Assembly: GCF_029784135.1 (NCBI RefSeq)
Contig: NC_073746.1
Coordinates: 51,971,393 to 52,035,392, forward strand
Direction: 5' to 3'
Length of the DNA: 64,000 nt
Origin: Toxorhynchites rutilus septentrionalis
Lineage: Eukaryota; Arthropoda; Insecta; Diptera; Culicidae
The notes below the pieces were generated by a model. It was not told the origin of the DNA, did no database searches, and saw nothing but the letters and a program-made list of their open reading frames with translations. Below, one piece after another: positions 11,750 to 25,700 of this stretch. Position 1 is the first letter of the stretch. The number at the start of each line of letters is the position of its first letter. Position numbers and translations under genes: made by a program.

Positions 11750-14740
11750 GAGGGTTGAACGGTAACTATTGATTCTATATAATTTCCTAGACGCTACTAT
11801 CATGTTTGATATCGTTTATATGAGAACGAATATATTTTCTTATTTCGGTCTGACACAAATATGTATAAAATGAGAACTGATACGATCATGAAAAGTTTAT
11901 CATTTCATATCTCCGTCCACATTGATACATGAGGATATATTAGCCGGAAAAGTTTTTGAAGACATGCACTAAATTATGTTCCCATCGTGAAAAATTCAGT
12001 TGTTCTTTTCTACTAGAAAACTATATTCCAACTGATTCCACGCAAACTTATCTTCAATAATCGATTAATTATGGAAAAAAAGTTGTCTTAAATTGCGATT
12101 TTCACCAGTTCTGATATTGATTCTCAGTAACGACGTATTTACAATCATTCACCCCCTCATCCGAATTTGAATAGTAGTGGGTTTTTGTTTTCGATCAGAA
12201 TTGGCACTGAGCAGGCCCATCAATCAATCAATAATCGATCCCAATACACTCCAGCAGTAACATTTGTAAACGAACATGTCAGCTTAACTGTTTGTGCGAA
12301 CGAAATTTATTCCTCTCCATTTTTTCGCTCCACCTGCATGGAAAACAATAGAATTTCGATTGAAACCCGGTTCATAGGAAAATCATCTCAATCTATCAAA
12401 TTTAACCCAATCGCCGAAGCTCACCCACAATACGTTTCAATCGACTTACAGTTCCATCCTCATGTTCGTCACTGTAGCACCCAAATGGAGAAGACAGCTG
12501 CCAAATCCGTCTTTGCATCCACAGCGGAGGCCAAGAGTTCTTCAATAATAGCTCCACAGCTTTAGGGCATAATTTATAATCCATCTCGGCAATCCGTTCG
12601 CATCACTTCCTCGATGAGTTCTGACGCCCGGCTCAGGACGCACCCGTTCCGTCGTCTTGCAGTGCCGGACAGGGCGGTTGAGGGAAGAGGGTTTTTGTTT
12701 GACAATTTGCCATCCCAAATTCAGTATTCAAGGGAAACTTTTCCCATTCAACCCGTCTCTTGTTTCGGAATACCAAGTCTCATCCTGCTCCCCTGAGGGT
12801 GAACAGGGATACTTATTCAAATGTACTTCACAGGTTGGCTTCTCTTGCGAAGGATCACGAACTTTGATTTTTACTTCTCTTTCAGAACCAGTGTCGTAGG
12901 AAATGATGCATATTGATTAGATAGGCGTTTAATTTTACGCTCTGGTTTGAATCCCAGATGGGTTAAAGGTGAAAGCTATAGGAATTTAAATAATTTGGAG
13001 CTCTTTCTTGAATTTTGTTTTACATCAGATGGTTTCCTATTTGAGATAGTAATAAGGACTGGCTGAATGTAGTAAAACACGGATCGTGTTGAACGATGGA
13101 GTTTTCGTATGCTCCGTTCCAGTTAGTTTTTTGCTATTTCTTCCCAGTTACAGTTATAGAACCTGATCGCCAAAAATCGTGCAAGGAAACTGTACAACCA
13201 AATTCTTAAAAATTATAAATGATGAATCCTTGTCTTCTTCTGCATAATTGAATAAACAGAAGAAAATGGTAGTAATGGCTTTAATGGTATTTTTATGTAC
13301 ATTTTTGAACAGAATGTGGTTCCGGATTTTATCACGTTATCTCATCTAACCCGTTTAAAGAATACTAGTTTATACAGGAAACGGTTTTTTCAGAGCATCC
13401 ATTTGATGTCCTATGTCAAGATCCCGTCCGTGCCCCTAGGCCCAAACCCATCAACTTTTTTGTTGTGATTTGTTCGTTGACATCTCCTCGTTTCATCGCT
13501 GAATAAAATTACTGGTCAGGAAGTCCATAATACAGCTTTTTTCTCAAAAAATCTGATTTTGACTTTCTTGCCCATTGTTTAGCTTCTAAATTTTGTGTTG
13601 CGTTTCGATCAGGAACTGTTTGAACTTTGATTACCATCAGGCCTGTACTGGCTTTCATTCTCCGAACTGTTCATTCACTACAATTCTGTTTTACCGCTAT
13701 TTTACGATTAGAGAGCTTAGGATTTCACTGTAAGCAAACATCTACTTTCTTCTCAGTTTGAATCCAGATATTCTTGTTACCCGAACCAGCTATCCTGTTA
13801 ACATTTGAGTAGTGTTTGAAGCACTTTGGTTCGCTTTAGCTTTATTGGTGAATGTTTGTTGGGAGCACCACGGATTTTGTTGAAATAATCAAACTAGAAA
13901 TTTGCGTCTTTTCACTACTAATTTTACTGTTAGTTGCTCATATATTGATAAAAGTCATGTTAAAGATTATCAGAAATTCTCTAACGAACAAATCTTTTCA
14001 ATCCGCTCTCAATTTGCTCTTTTATTTTCCGAGATTGAAGTTATGAAGTTTGAAGTTATGATTGAAATCGTCAAATCGAATGTGCGGTGTAAATGATCCG
14101 TATTGGTGTTAGAATGAACAATTACGCATATCAGGCCAAATGGGATAGACTTATGGTTTGTTTCTTGTGTAAATTTGTTTAAGGCAGTATTCTATTTTAG
14201 AAATTTGAAAAAAATCAAAATTTTCTTTCTTCATATTTCTGAAGTTTACTTATTCGAGAATATACCCAGAAAGGACTTTTCGAAAATCCCATTATTTACC
14301 GAGTTATAGCCATTTCAGTGATGCGGTATCTGATCTAGTGCCGCCATAGGAATTAACTTCAAACGCGTTTTTCTCGAAACTAGTTTTTTCAAAGTGGCGT
14401 ACACGATATCTCAAGTTCTAGTGAACCGATTTAGGTAAAATTAATATGAATACAATCTGTATGCATCTCTCTATCGCATAAAGTAATAAAAATCATAATT
14501 TTTCTTATTTACTATTTAAAAAAAAAATAGGAAACTTAAAAAAAACTTTAAAAACTTTTTTTTCTTCAAACGGCTGCCATTTTGTCAAAAAACATGTTTT
14601 TGGCAGGTTCATGCGATAGCGGCATCTTTATTATTCAGAATCAGTTCAATTTTTTTGTTTGCGATAATCAGATGGGCAGGAATCATGTATGTCATGGAAC
14701 AACTTTTACTGAACTCCTTCACTTCATCAGCTTGTAACTA
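11750..14740. other. intergenic DNA, nothing assigned
   Basis: The longest frame (12167-12565, 132 codons) has no recognisable domain. 12600-12880 is relatively GC-rich. 14175-14700 is AT-rich and repeat-like but was not resolved. Confidence 0.4.
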
Positions 14741-15562
14741 CAGCGTGAACTCGATTTTATACAGTTTTTGATTTCTTTTTACTGTATATAATCGAGTAAA
14801 AAAATTTTTTTTTCATTTGTTTTTTTTTGCATGTAATTTTCGTTTTTTTGAGAATAAAAGAGGAATTTGATTTTTTATTCATCCCCTTAAAGTCAGAAAA
14901 CACCTTTCTCACATGAAAAAAATAAATTTATCCAGATTCTCTCAGGAGGTGATAGACGATCATATTTGATGAAAAAAAATTCTCTTATATGTTCGAATTC
15001 CAACAATGACAGAGTTATAGAACTTTTTTTGTTGTTTCGGACTCTGTTGCCCCAAACTGGCTCTACATTAAAAAGTACGCTACAGAAAACGGTTCTGACG
15101 CTTTCATTTGAAAGATGAGAAAATTTAGTACAGGATATAGTAGTGGAACAACAAAATTAGTGGATTTTAATAACATTTTGGAAGTGAAAAACTTAATAGT
15201 AAATAATTTCTAATGTATTATTATTAATTTTCTCCTAAAAGATTATATTAAACTAGATTGTTTCTATCGTTCAAAATAAAGCTCTCAAACCACTCTACAA
15301 TTTATTCTTTGACGCCCAATTTTTATCTTTGTTAATTTCGCTGCAATTCAGACAAAATCTTCAAAAATCACGATTTTTACCCCACTGTACATGTAATAGC
15401 CACTCAAACTTCGCCTTAACGTTGAAAGGTTACATTTCTTTTTGAAATAAGCCATATTTGAAATAAATTAACAAAAAATTCCAGACTGTATATAATCGAG
15501 TTCAAAATTGTATATAATCGAATCACATATAATCGAGTCTGTACATAATAGAGTCCGACCTG
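14741..15562. mobile_element. pogo-type MITE with TA duplication, older relative of 45551-48564
   Basis: The left end CAGCGTGAACTCGATT and right end AGAGTCCGACCTG (inverse CAGGTCGGACTCT) are flanked by TA on both sides. Inside the right end ATAATCGAGTC-like motifs repeat. The interior (14880-15300) matches the reverse complement of about 47610-48430 closely, so both belong to one family. No transposase is seen. Confidence 0.68.
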
Positions 15563-15564
15563 TA

Positions 15565-17189
15565 TTCTGATTACGTATATATCTCTTGCGTTCAATTTTT
15601 GTTTTATTGTTAAAAGATAGATAAATAAATAATGATATAATCGATAGTAAAAATATTCTTGTTTTAATTTTTTCTGAGCTCGATAAATCGTCCGGAATTC
15701 GTGCCTCTACATTAGAATACCCCCTTAAATCATTATTGAAATAGTAGGTACATGTTTGAAATAAGGTGGATCTATTCACTTAGAGTCTTTATTGAAATTT
15801 ACTTATACGTACAAAAACGTAGTAAGAAGAGGCTTTAGTTGGAGTGGCATGTTCATCCAGGGTCAATGTCACAATGTCACAAAAGAAACAACACCTTGAT
15901 TTCGTTATCTAGTGGTGGCTCATTTTTCCCTCAAACAACAAAGTAGTTTTGAATGCAGATCAATCACTGAAATTAAACAAAATATCTGTTTAACTCTACT
16001 AGAATATGTGAACAGTCGTTCAAGAAGTAGTAATTGGGTTTTAGTTAAATTATTGAAATGATTAATTTTCAGTTGTGGGAAATAGTTGTAATCTATCACT
16101 GAAATATTTTTATTGATTTATTCAAAAAATATATTTTTATTAACTCGCAAAAAAAACACGAGATGAGTAGTTTAATTATATTGCAAATGTATATCTGAAA
16201 ATAACATTAGTCGACAGTCACTCTGAATAGTCATAATATAAGAAAGATTTTGGATTAATATTATGACCACGATGACAGAGGATTTTACTGTTTTACAAGA
16301 TTGGAATGTAATGATTCTTCAACCCATTAACGGCAAAGCTCTAAATAATATTTTTTGTCAAAAGCTATTTGTGCAATATCGATTATTGGTGCTAAATAAA
16401 CCCACATGTTTAAGAATATTTTATCTCATCTTCTATTTTCCGAGAAATGACTGTTCGTGAAATCAAACATTGGCCGAAGCCTGCACTTTTTTTTTGCAAA
16501 TACAAACGCTGCGAACAAAAAATCACTTCAATTAGTGAATATTCTGTATTTGTAAACGTATTAATTTTAGTCCAGACAAAAACAGGAGGATGAAAATAAT
16601 ATATAACTTTTCGATAATATTTGCTAAATTAACACGTTCGTCGCCCAATGCGCTGTGTTTCAGCATATCGCGAGGCCCAAATTGCGGATGATTTTTTAAA
16701 TGAAGACCAAACATAGTTTGTAGACAACTTTTACATGTGAAATTTCTTTCTATTTGAAGACGAATTGACAACAATAGCACATGTCAAAGTCATTTTATAG
16801 TGGCAAACAATCGAGAATTTCTTAGTCTACATTCTACTTTCATCAGATCACACTAATGTTGCAAATGGCCAGATTTATAAATTTTGAACATAACTGATAA
16901 TAGTATTCACTCAGTATGGACCAGGTGCATATGACCATAGCGACTGAGGAAAAGTCACGTTTTTCTACAACCAGAAAATGAAAGATATTTTAAAAGAAAT
17001 ATTGGATTTCTCCACATCAGAACATTGTTACCTTCGTCCTTCAATGAACACGGAAAAGCAACTTGTATTGAAACATAATGTATATGCTTTTTATACAATT
17101 CCCAGTTATTGGAGAGTTGCTCGAATATATTAATATATCTTATTCAGCCAGAGTGTACCAAATGTCAAATGTTTTCATGATCGTAGAAA
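15565..17189. other. AT-rich DNA upstream of dpr exon 1
   Basis: Apart from the piggyBac-type fragment at 16633-16790 no element or gene is recognised. A 5' UTR exon of dpr could lie here, but none can be identified. Confidence 0.4.
16633..16790. mobile_element. truncated piggyBac-type MITE
   Basis: TTAA (16629-16632) is followed by CACGTTCGTCGCCCAAT and roughly 110 bp that match the left part of the intact element at 37822-38183. The right end is missing. Confidence 0.55.
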
Positions 17190-17241
17190 TAATTTGATAT
17201 TATAATGACGGGTTCTGGTAAAAGTACTAAGAAAATTTATA
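17190..17241 (+). mobile_element. Helitron-like 3' region, left fragment
   Basis: GATATTATAATGACGGGTTC and AGTACTAAGAAAATTTATAG match the 3' regions at 36585-36625 and 62840-62895. Its continuation is found at 17869 on the far side of an inserted MITE. Confidence 0.6.
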
Positions 17242-17868
17242 GTACACCTATACCTCGCTTTACGGGTTAGATACGTTCCACAAAATAATACAAATTCATA
17301 CACATTCAATCGGATCGGTTTCAAATTTGTTAAATATGTAACATGATTTATAATTTAAAATGCATTTTTGTCATTTCAATCAAAATTACATACATAAAAA
17401 GTACATACATTTGTACATAAGATAATAAAATGGAACAACTTCATGTTAAATTAAAAAGTTCAAAGGATGAATACATTAGAATGTGAATGGATGTATGGGA
17501 AAAAAATGGCCTTCAAATTTTCAAACGGGACTTTCTTAAAAATGTTGATTCTCACGAAAAACTGTGCTATTGAAAATATCAGCTCAATCGGACTTCATTT
17601 ACTAGTGTCGCACAGCCGTCAAAGTTTGAGTTATTTGTAAAACGAAAAATATCACAAGTATAAATTTTTCTCAGAGTCAATTTACGAAAAAAAAAAATTT
17701 TTCTCGTGCAACTTGAAGACATTTCACATCAACATTTTTTTTGTTAGCTCCGATTTCACGCCGTTGTAGCGAAATATTTTAGGCCGTAAATCGAAAACGT
17801 GACTCAATTGAAAAGGGCCGTTATATATAAAGCGTATAAAAAGCGGCAGTATAGCGAGGGTGTAAAAG
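17242..17868 (+). mobile_element. TACACC-ended MITE, copy 1
   Basis: The ends TACACCTATACCTCGC and GCGAGGGTGTA are imperfect inverted repeats. Joining the sequences on either side restores Helitron-like sequence seen uninterrupted at 36610-36650, which fixes the insertion site. About 627 bp, no coding capacity seen. The copy at 18180-18747 has the opposite orientation. Confidence 0.68.
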
Positions 17869-18016
17869 GAATTTGTAAAGGGTCAAAATTAATCAATGAA
17901 CAGTTATGCGATTGAACCCATGGACGTTCGCTTAGTAAGAAAACGTAAATATTTGAAAGCATTTATAACAAAAAAAAACCATTTTGGGCGAGACGAAGTT
18001 TGCAGGGTCAGCTTTT
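17869..18016 (+). mobile_element. Helitron-like 3' terminal fragment
   Basis: This segment carries the shared stretch CCCATGGACGTTCGCTTAGT and the terminal GACGAAGTTTGCAGGGTCAG. The final CTAGT seen in other copies has decayed to CTTTT. It lies between two inverted MITE copies. Confidence 0.6.
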
Positions 18017-18179
18017 ATATAAGAATCGTTGATTCTGAGGGAAAGCACAGCTGTTTATGAGAATTGAAAAAGAAATTATTCATTTTCATAGTTCAATCCT
18101 TTGTGAAGAACGATTCTGACTATTCTAAATACAGCCTTAGATTTCATGCAAAAATTATAGATTTTCTCACATTCGAAAA

Positions 18180-18747
18180 TACCCATACTGGGCTATACGG
18201 CCGCTCTTTATACGGCCTTTATTTCGCCCTCTTCAATTAAGGCACGTTTTCGATTTACGGCCTAAAACGTTTCGCTACAACGGCGTGAAATCCGGGTTAA
18301 CAAAAATGTTGATGTCAAATGTCTTCAAATTGCACGAATTTGAAATGAAGTTCAATCGGATATTTTGCATAGTATAGTTTGTCGTGAGAATCAACATTTT
18401 TTAGAAAGTCCCGTTTGAAAATTCGAAGGCCATTTTTTCCCATACATCCATTCACACTCTAATGTATTCGTCCTTTGAGCCTTAACACATATTTAATGTA
18501 ACATGAAGCTGTTCCATGTTATTATTTTATGTACAAATGCATGTACTTTTTATGTATGTCATTTGGATTTAAATGACAAAAATGCATTTTGAATTATAAA
18601 TCATGTTACATATTTAACAAATTTGGAACCGATCCGATTGAATTTGTATGAGTTTGTATTATAAAAATTGATTCCTTATACGGCTTTTCGCTTTGCGGCC
18701 AAATTTCGTGGAACGTATCTAAGCCGTAAAGCGAGGTATGGGTGTAC
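18180..18747 (-). mobile_element. TACACC-ended MITE, copy 2 (inverted)
   Basis: It ends GCGAGGTATGGGTGTA, the inverse of the 17242 end. Most of it is the reverse complement of copy 1, including the CATACATCCATTCACA and ATGTAACATGAAGC stretches. With copy 1 it makes a 1.5-kb palindrome with a 0.3-kb loop. Confidence 0.68.
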
Positions 18748-19053
18748 ACTAAAATTTCATTGATAAATACAATGCGTCTCCACAAACTTTTATCTGATTA
18801 GATAAGTTGTCAGATATAAAAATGCATGTGTTGTGTCAAAAAAAAAATTTTTTTTTCAAAATATTCTGCATGAACACAATATACTTTTGGATACGTTCGA
18901 TACAACTTTTGAAATAATCGTTCCATTTCACATGCGGAAAAAAAAATTCAAAAGAGTTTTTTGAACGTATCATCCGGAGCCGAAGTCATTCATTTGATGC
19001 AATGCCGGATAGCTTGCGTTGTCATGATGTATAATGACTCTTCTTTGGTTGAT

Positions 19054-19082
19054 TTTCTCTCTCTCTCTCTCTCTCTCTCTTT
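19054..19082. repeat. (CT)n microsatellite
   Basis: About 13 uninterrupted CT dinucleotides lie 0.6 kb upstream of dpr exon 1. Confidence 0.9.
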
Positions 19083-19255
19083 TCCAAACTCTCCTGTCAA
19101 ATAAATGGTTGTGTGCCATCCATTATTCATTGTGATTCTGCGTTGCTCTGACGATCTGTTCAGTCAAAAGAAAAACAAGAAATCATTCTCTTCTCTGCTC
19201 GAATAACTTTTGATGGATTTGACTGATTTCAATGTTGAGAAAAAAAAAATATCTT

Positions 19256-19316
19256 TTAGATAACTCGTCTTGCTCAAACCTCTGTATGGGGAAGGAGGTG
19301 GGACCGTCATCATCAT
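19256..19316 (+). repeat. 3' fragment of the composite SINE unit
   Basis: TAGATAACTCGTCTTGCTCA and GGTGGGACCGTCATCATCAT match the 3' ends of the units at 5-838 and 1016-1864. Confidence 0.5.
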
Positions 19317-19695
19317 GTACGGTGAGCTATTATTTTTTACTTTAGAGCTCATATTCATCGATTCCATGAGCGTTTCGACCGTATAGATGTGTTTCAGAGC
19401 ATATTGATTGTGTTTCCCCTACAAAACATAAGTCGTAACGATGAAAGTGTTCATGTTTAAAATATATTTATGGCTGGGTTGAATTTTTGAAATCACTGCA
19501 AAGCATGAAAAGCAATTGAATAGCGGTTTGAGTATACCATTCACAAATCAAACTATTCAAGGTTGATGTCAGACTGATGTTTTGGTAGCAGATGATTGAG
19601 TTTTTCAACACTTTTCGAGCAACCCCCCGTTAAAAACATTAAATAAAATAAAAAATATATTTTGTTAAATCGTCATTTGTTTGTCCCTTTTTCAG

Positions 19696-19767
19696 AAACA
19701 ATGAACTACTGCAGTCATGGCTCGGGCATGAAAGTAGTGATAGTGTTTGTCATGTATTTGAACTTAG
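19696..19767 (+). CDS. dpr: dpr exon 1: start codon and signal peptide
   Basis: A pyrimidine-rich acceptor ending TTTTTCAG precedes AAACA and the ATG at 19701, a good insect start context. Twenty-two codons follow with a hydrophobic core (VVIVFVMYLNL), then one base of a split glycine codon and a GTAAGTAT donor at 19768. The phase-1 end matches the phase of the 38922 acceptor. The acceptor before the ATG implies a separate 5' UTR exon, not identified here. This exon is 19 kb from the rest and rests on splice phase and signal-peptide character, so it is the least certain exon. Confidence 0.72.
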
Positions 19768-22700
19768 GTAAGTATACAACAACGTTTATTCACATAATAC
19801 ACCTCATATGGGCAGCTTTATGGAAAAAAGCCTAATAAAGTATAACAATCAAAATTTTAATCAATAAATTATAAATTTTGGTGAAACATTACACGTAGTC
19901 AACATTATAGGGGCAACCGAAATGCTTCGGGAACAAGCGGATATCGAGAAAACATGTTTATACATTTGTTGGATTAGTTATGAGATCAAATTTCATGCCA
20001 ACTTTCAACGAAACATGCGATTCCGTTCTCAATGTACGACCTTCAGAAGCATCTAATCGAATGCTCAGCTAAATTTTGAAAATTGATTACTTTTCATGAA
20101 TAAATATTGCAGTGGAGTGAAACCACAATTGGATAAGAAATTCTCTGCTAAAAAGCACCATTCGACTTCTAAAAATTCTGATATGTACACTGCATTATCT
20201 TTAGATGTGGTTCTATTTGCGGCTAGAAATATTCTGGATGATATTGTGAACTCAACGTAACTTCGGACTGATCAAATTGAGGGTCCACACAGAGTACACT
20301 GGATGTGTGGTAATTTTCACATAAACACTAAAAATATCTTTCGGTAGGTTTACAGCTGGAAGGAAATGAAAGTCTTCGTTTCCCCCACGAACAGTCCCAA
20401 CCCATTAGGAGATTGTCTGTGTGCCCATCGTCTGCTCTAACACTGATTGCCATTCGAAACAACCTCTCTCACGTTCCCAGAGCAAACAAAATGCCATTAG
20501 AAAGTGTGTAAAAGGTAGTAGAGATCAATTCCGATGGAATATTTATGAGCACCCTCAAACATGCGAAAGTCTACGGTATTGCTGTTGCCTATACTGGTTT
20601 TAGCCTGTCTTCCTAGTTGAATGATAAATGTTGTCACGTTGGCCTCTTTCTTCGTTGAACAGTGTAAATGGGTTTCCCCTGTTTCTCTAACTAGCTTGGG
20701 ATGGCGCGAAAGGTTCAATGAATTTCCATATAATTTACCGCAAGGCTGCTAGAGGAAGGTCTTCGTTGTTTAGGGTGGGCCGGAAAATTTCAGTATGGTG
20801 TGATCCGTGAATTCCGGGCGTCATCAATCACAAGCCCATTCCGGCAAAATTGGTCCACTCCTGTGGGACGAGGTGCTAACAGTTCCATTTATTTTTGCTG
20901 ATTTGACGTGATTCTGTCGGATTTTACGTATACGAAGCCACATCCTGCAAACGAACCTAGGAAAGTTTATTAATGTGGAATCGTGTGACCCCCAATGCAC
21001 CACTTGAGCAAAATGGGAAATCTTCAACTTCCCTCTCGCTATCACTCGGACATAATAAGCACTACCCAAGTGTTTCTACATGGGTGTGTGTGTGCCGATG
21101 TGGCTATGGGAACAGAATTCCCATCACGTCGTAAATTTTACAGCTATCGAGTGCAAATCAATGAATATAAATTCGCCTGTGGTGTCCCGTTTGCCATTTT
21201 CAGAAAAGGGTATCTGCTAGTTTTTCCGGATAAAATCGCTGTTGCGGTGGGAATAATCCTCATTCTGAATTAAATTGCGATAGAGATTCTAGGCTCCTAG
21301 AGTGGTTTGTTAAAACTTTCGTATGCATGTGGGTCGAGGAAGATAAGGTCTGACTCAGCACCGAACGTGGTGGGTTACAATGTGTACTCTATACTTGAAA
21401 TAGTGATTAGGCTATTTTGGCCTACAGTGGGAATCGAATCGACGCGCATTCCTCGGAATGAACAAGCTCATGAATTGTTATCAGCACAGTCACACGAACG
21501 GCTAAAAGTGGTATTTCCTGATTGGTAACTTTTCTACCATTGCCTTCTCCCGACGAGAAAGTTGGAAAGTAGAACGGCAAATGAATGCAAGATTCAATCT
21601 TGCTAATCTCCACTACCTAGAACAAACGAGAGATTAACTGATTGGCGAAAGCCATACCCAAACTCGTTCTGCGGTAATCAGTATTCTTCGGAACATTCAA
21701 CGCTTTTATACCAAGAAAATTCATTTCCGGACGAGAAAATGAAACATTATTCCCCGCATAGTTGAAACACCCTGGCAATCACAATTTTACTAGTTGCTAT
21801 GAACGGTTTCTCCGAGGCGAATTGGACTGAGTGATTATGGAAAGTAGACGGCCGGTGCCTCATGGCTTTACAAGATTTAATCGGTAGAAGCGGTTTCCCC
21901 ATGCTATCTAGCTGCTATCGCTTCTCACGAGGAAAAGGGAATGCGGACATAAAGAACCATCACACAAAGCGTATTTGTTGGCTCTTGATACTCTGCTCTC
22001 TTTAAATAACCCTGAACAACTCTGCCAATCAAGAGGACCAGGTTAAAGGGGCTCTCCATTGTTCTTTCCCCCTAATGATGCTTGGTGAATGGCTTTATAG
22101 ACCCGAGTGTCTTTCCAAGAATCCTTTCGTCCGGTGGTGGTGCGTGTGCGTGAGAGAGAGTGAAGCTACAATTCAGGTGGGGAACAAATTAGAGCGATAA
22201 GAATTCGGGCACACGGAATGTATCCAATTCGAAGAAACATTTGCCACCATCCAATTCAATTCACAGGGGCTCAATTCTGACAACTGGCACCGAAAAAGGT
22301 CCGACATTCGGGTATTCATCAAGCTGTGGGGTTTAGGTGCTGTCTTTCCGCAGACAAATTAGCAATTCAATGTCTTCTTCGGCCAAGATGGTTGCAGAAG
22401 ATAAACGAGCTAGAATCTGGATACAAAAAAGAGATACAAGTTTATGAATCATTCATCAATGCAAAACGCTTTAGCGGTTGTTTGTCTTTGGAATAAAACA
22501 TTGGAATCAAGCACGTGTTACTTCGAGTATATCAACGACTTTTGTTTTATTACAGCGTTCCAAGTTATTAGACATATGGATGCTTCAATTGCCAAATCGA
22601 TTAACTCCATAAAACAAGATGTTGAGAAAAATGATCAAATATTATATGTTTTATTATTATTTATTATTAAATGGCTAAAAAATTTTGTCATTCAGTGGTG

Positions 22701-25700
22701 TTAATACTTATTATTGAAGAAATTTGTTTTGAATATATACAGTTAGGGGCTATACAACGGCTTTGATACTAAAATTTAATAATATTCAAGAAATGGAGTA
22801 AATCGATTTGGCAAGTGAAGCATCCATATGATATTCGCTTCATGAGTGTGATAGATTTATTTCAGGATGTTCGTAGAGTTCATAAACCAAACTCATATTC
22901 GTGTACCATTATTTCGTGCATCAGTGGATTTAAAAAAATGCCATTTGCACAAACCTTATTAAATAATGCGATGTGTTTCCAAAAGACGCAGAATTCATAG
23001 GTGTAATTCGTAATTTCTAAGTTAGGCTGATTCCATATTCCGGAATATGAATTTTCTCTAATGAGTTTTTTCATCCAGATATAATTTATCTGAGAACAAA
23101 ACCTTAGCCATCCAATTTATTTGGTTTGTCTTTCTGTTATTTCTATTTCGTTGCTAGTGTAATAAAAGAAAATCGGGAAAATAGGATAATAGCATAATTT
23201 CCGCAAATATCAAGCCAAGTCAAATCATGTAGATTATTCCGAAAATTATGAAAACTTTCTCGAATGACGAAAAAAACATACTGAAGTTTTTGGTTATTTT
23301 ATCCTCAAATATACACTGCGTTTCACAACTGATAATTGGGTAATTTGGCATCAATTCATAAAATCCGGAAAGTCAAGGCATGGTTTATTGAATAGGGGCT
23401 TCAGATTCTGGACTGGTCAGCTTGTTTACCAGATCAAAACCCTATCAAGAACTTATGAAGATTCTGGACTGGTCAGCTTGTATACCAGATCAAAACCCTA
23501 TTAAGAACTTATGTGGAGTGATCGTACGAATAGTAGATGCAGCTTACAAGCAGTATGAGTGATTTGAAGAGCTTAAACGAGCAGTATCCTCTGCGTAGAA
23601 CGAGATACATACTACAATATGGCGCAGCTTGGTCAAAACCACCCCGAATGGGTTACTTGAACTGATTGAGAACTAAAGATGACCTATGAATTAGAAACTT
23701 ACTGCAATTCATTCGAATTTAACGTTGATATTGTAAAGGAGTGAGAGTTTCTCCATCTGGTGCTATAGTTATGAAACACTGAAATTTTTGTTTTTGAAAT
23801 GTTTCGCGCCTGAACACAACAATAAAGTTCGAATGGTCAGTCTTTTAAATGAAGATCCTACTCTATATACTTCAATTCAATCGACTTCTTACATATCTCC
23901 GGAAACTCAGAAAAAATGAGTTGTTCTATAGTTGTGAATGCTTGCTCTCCAATTTTAGTACGGTTTGCATGTTTTTGTAGGATTGGGGAGTTTTTTTTTT
24001 CCAAAATATATTTTTTATTAAGGCACATGTGGCGTTAGCCTGACGGGGCCGGGAGTCCCGTCTATATAGTTCTATTGTAAGATTCATCATAACACAGTCC
24101 CTTTTTTGACCATTAGTTATTCGCATAGTTCATTACTATTCCATGCCAATTTTTAAACTTTTTCTGGTACTTGTCTGATAGCTTCCTGAATTCTTGTTGT
24201 TTCAATAAAATTCAGCTTCTTCTTCTTCTTTTTGTCAAGAAATTAACGTTCTTTATAACCTTTAAGGTACACCATTCGCTTCAAATTTACTCAGTAAGAT
24301 CTATTAAAAACGCATTGGCGGAAAATTTGGAGGGTTAGATTCTTTTGAGATGAATTCTTTGGTACAATTCGGCTAGTGTAATGCAAAATACAGGCTTCAA
24401 TTTTTGTGGTATTTTCAGAAAAAAATGAGAACAGGAATACATTTCGTCACACACGCGTATGCGTATTTTTAAACGGTTTTATTTAGCCTGCCCTGTAATT
24501 TGTATACTTGTATGTTTGTATGTTTGTAGGTTTGTATGTTTGTAACATGTTTGTCTGTAACGCTTTACCACATTAATAGAAATTTGAATCCCTTCCTGTT
24601 GGCTGATTGATCTGAAATTTGGAACACACCATTATATCTGCAGTCATTATAAAACTGCGTATTTCATGATTATAAAAATCCAAGATGGACGTCACCTCAA
24701 AACGGCGGATTACCTCAACACCTTCAATATGGGTTTTTCCTAAACCCCATCAATATTGGTATCAAATGAAAGGGATTGACTAGTAGAACATAGTTATTTA
24801 TAAAAAATGCAAATCCAAAATGGCCGCCACCACAAGATTACGGATTACATATTTTCTCAAAACAAATCCCATCAAAATGGGTAACAAGTGAAGGGGCTTG
24901 ACCAGTAGATCACAGCTATCTATGGAAAATTCACATCCAAGATGGCCGTTGTAACAAAATAGCCAATTACTTTTTTAAACGTTTCCATTCAACTTGACCT
25001 GTTTATATGTATGTTTTTATGTCTGTGGAGTTGTTCCATATTCATAAACAAATTTGACCCTGTTGACTTATTGCTCTGAAATTTGGAACAAACCTTTATC
25101 TCTGCTGTCATTATAATACTATGTATTCCATTATCTTGAAAAATCCTATTTGCCGTTGGTAAAAAATGGTTGAATGGCTTGACTTCGAGAACACACTATA
25201 TTATGACCAACATAAATTCAAAAACGTGTATGTATTTTTTTTTTTTGTAATATCCTCAATATCGGTATAGAATGAAATGATTTGACTAATAACATTTTAT
25301 TAGGTTTTTAGGTTTTATTTTATTAGGTTATTAGATTTTATTTTATTAGTACTTAATCAAAATATTCTGAAGAAAATTAGATAAGAAAAAATAAATAAAA
25401 AAAAGTTGAATGGTTTTATTGTAGAGAAGTATTCTTATCATCCAGATAATTTAGCATTAGCATTAGCATTGAGCAAGTTGCACAATATCGTAGGTGGTAC
25501 GAATTCAGAACTGTTAAGTCAAAAACTAGCCCTCATCCGTTGCTGATGATTGGTAATATCTCTTAGATGAATGCATGCTTTCTCCAACAGTTAAGAATTG
25601 TCCTGGCCATGTCCTTGCAACTGCTAAGGAAAGGGAAGGAATGTTAGTTCGACATTTACTTAAGAGAGATGCAGAGAACTCTATGACCTCTCATAAATAT

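Noticed and set aside
12167..12565. 132-codon open frame
   Set aside because: No recognisable domain, no splice partner, and its length is plausible by chance.
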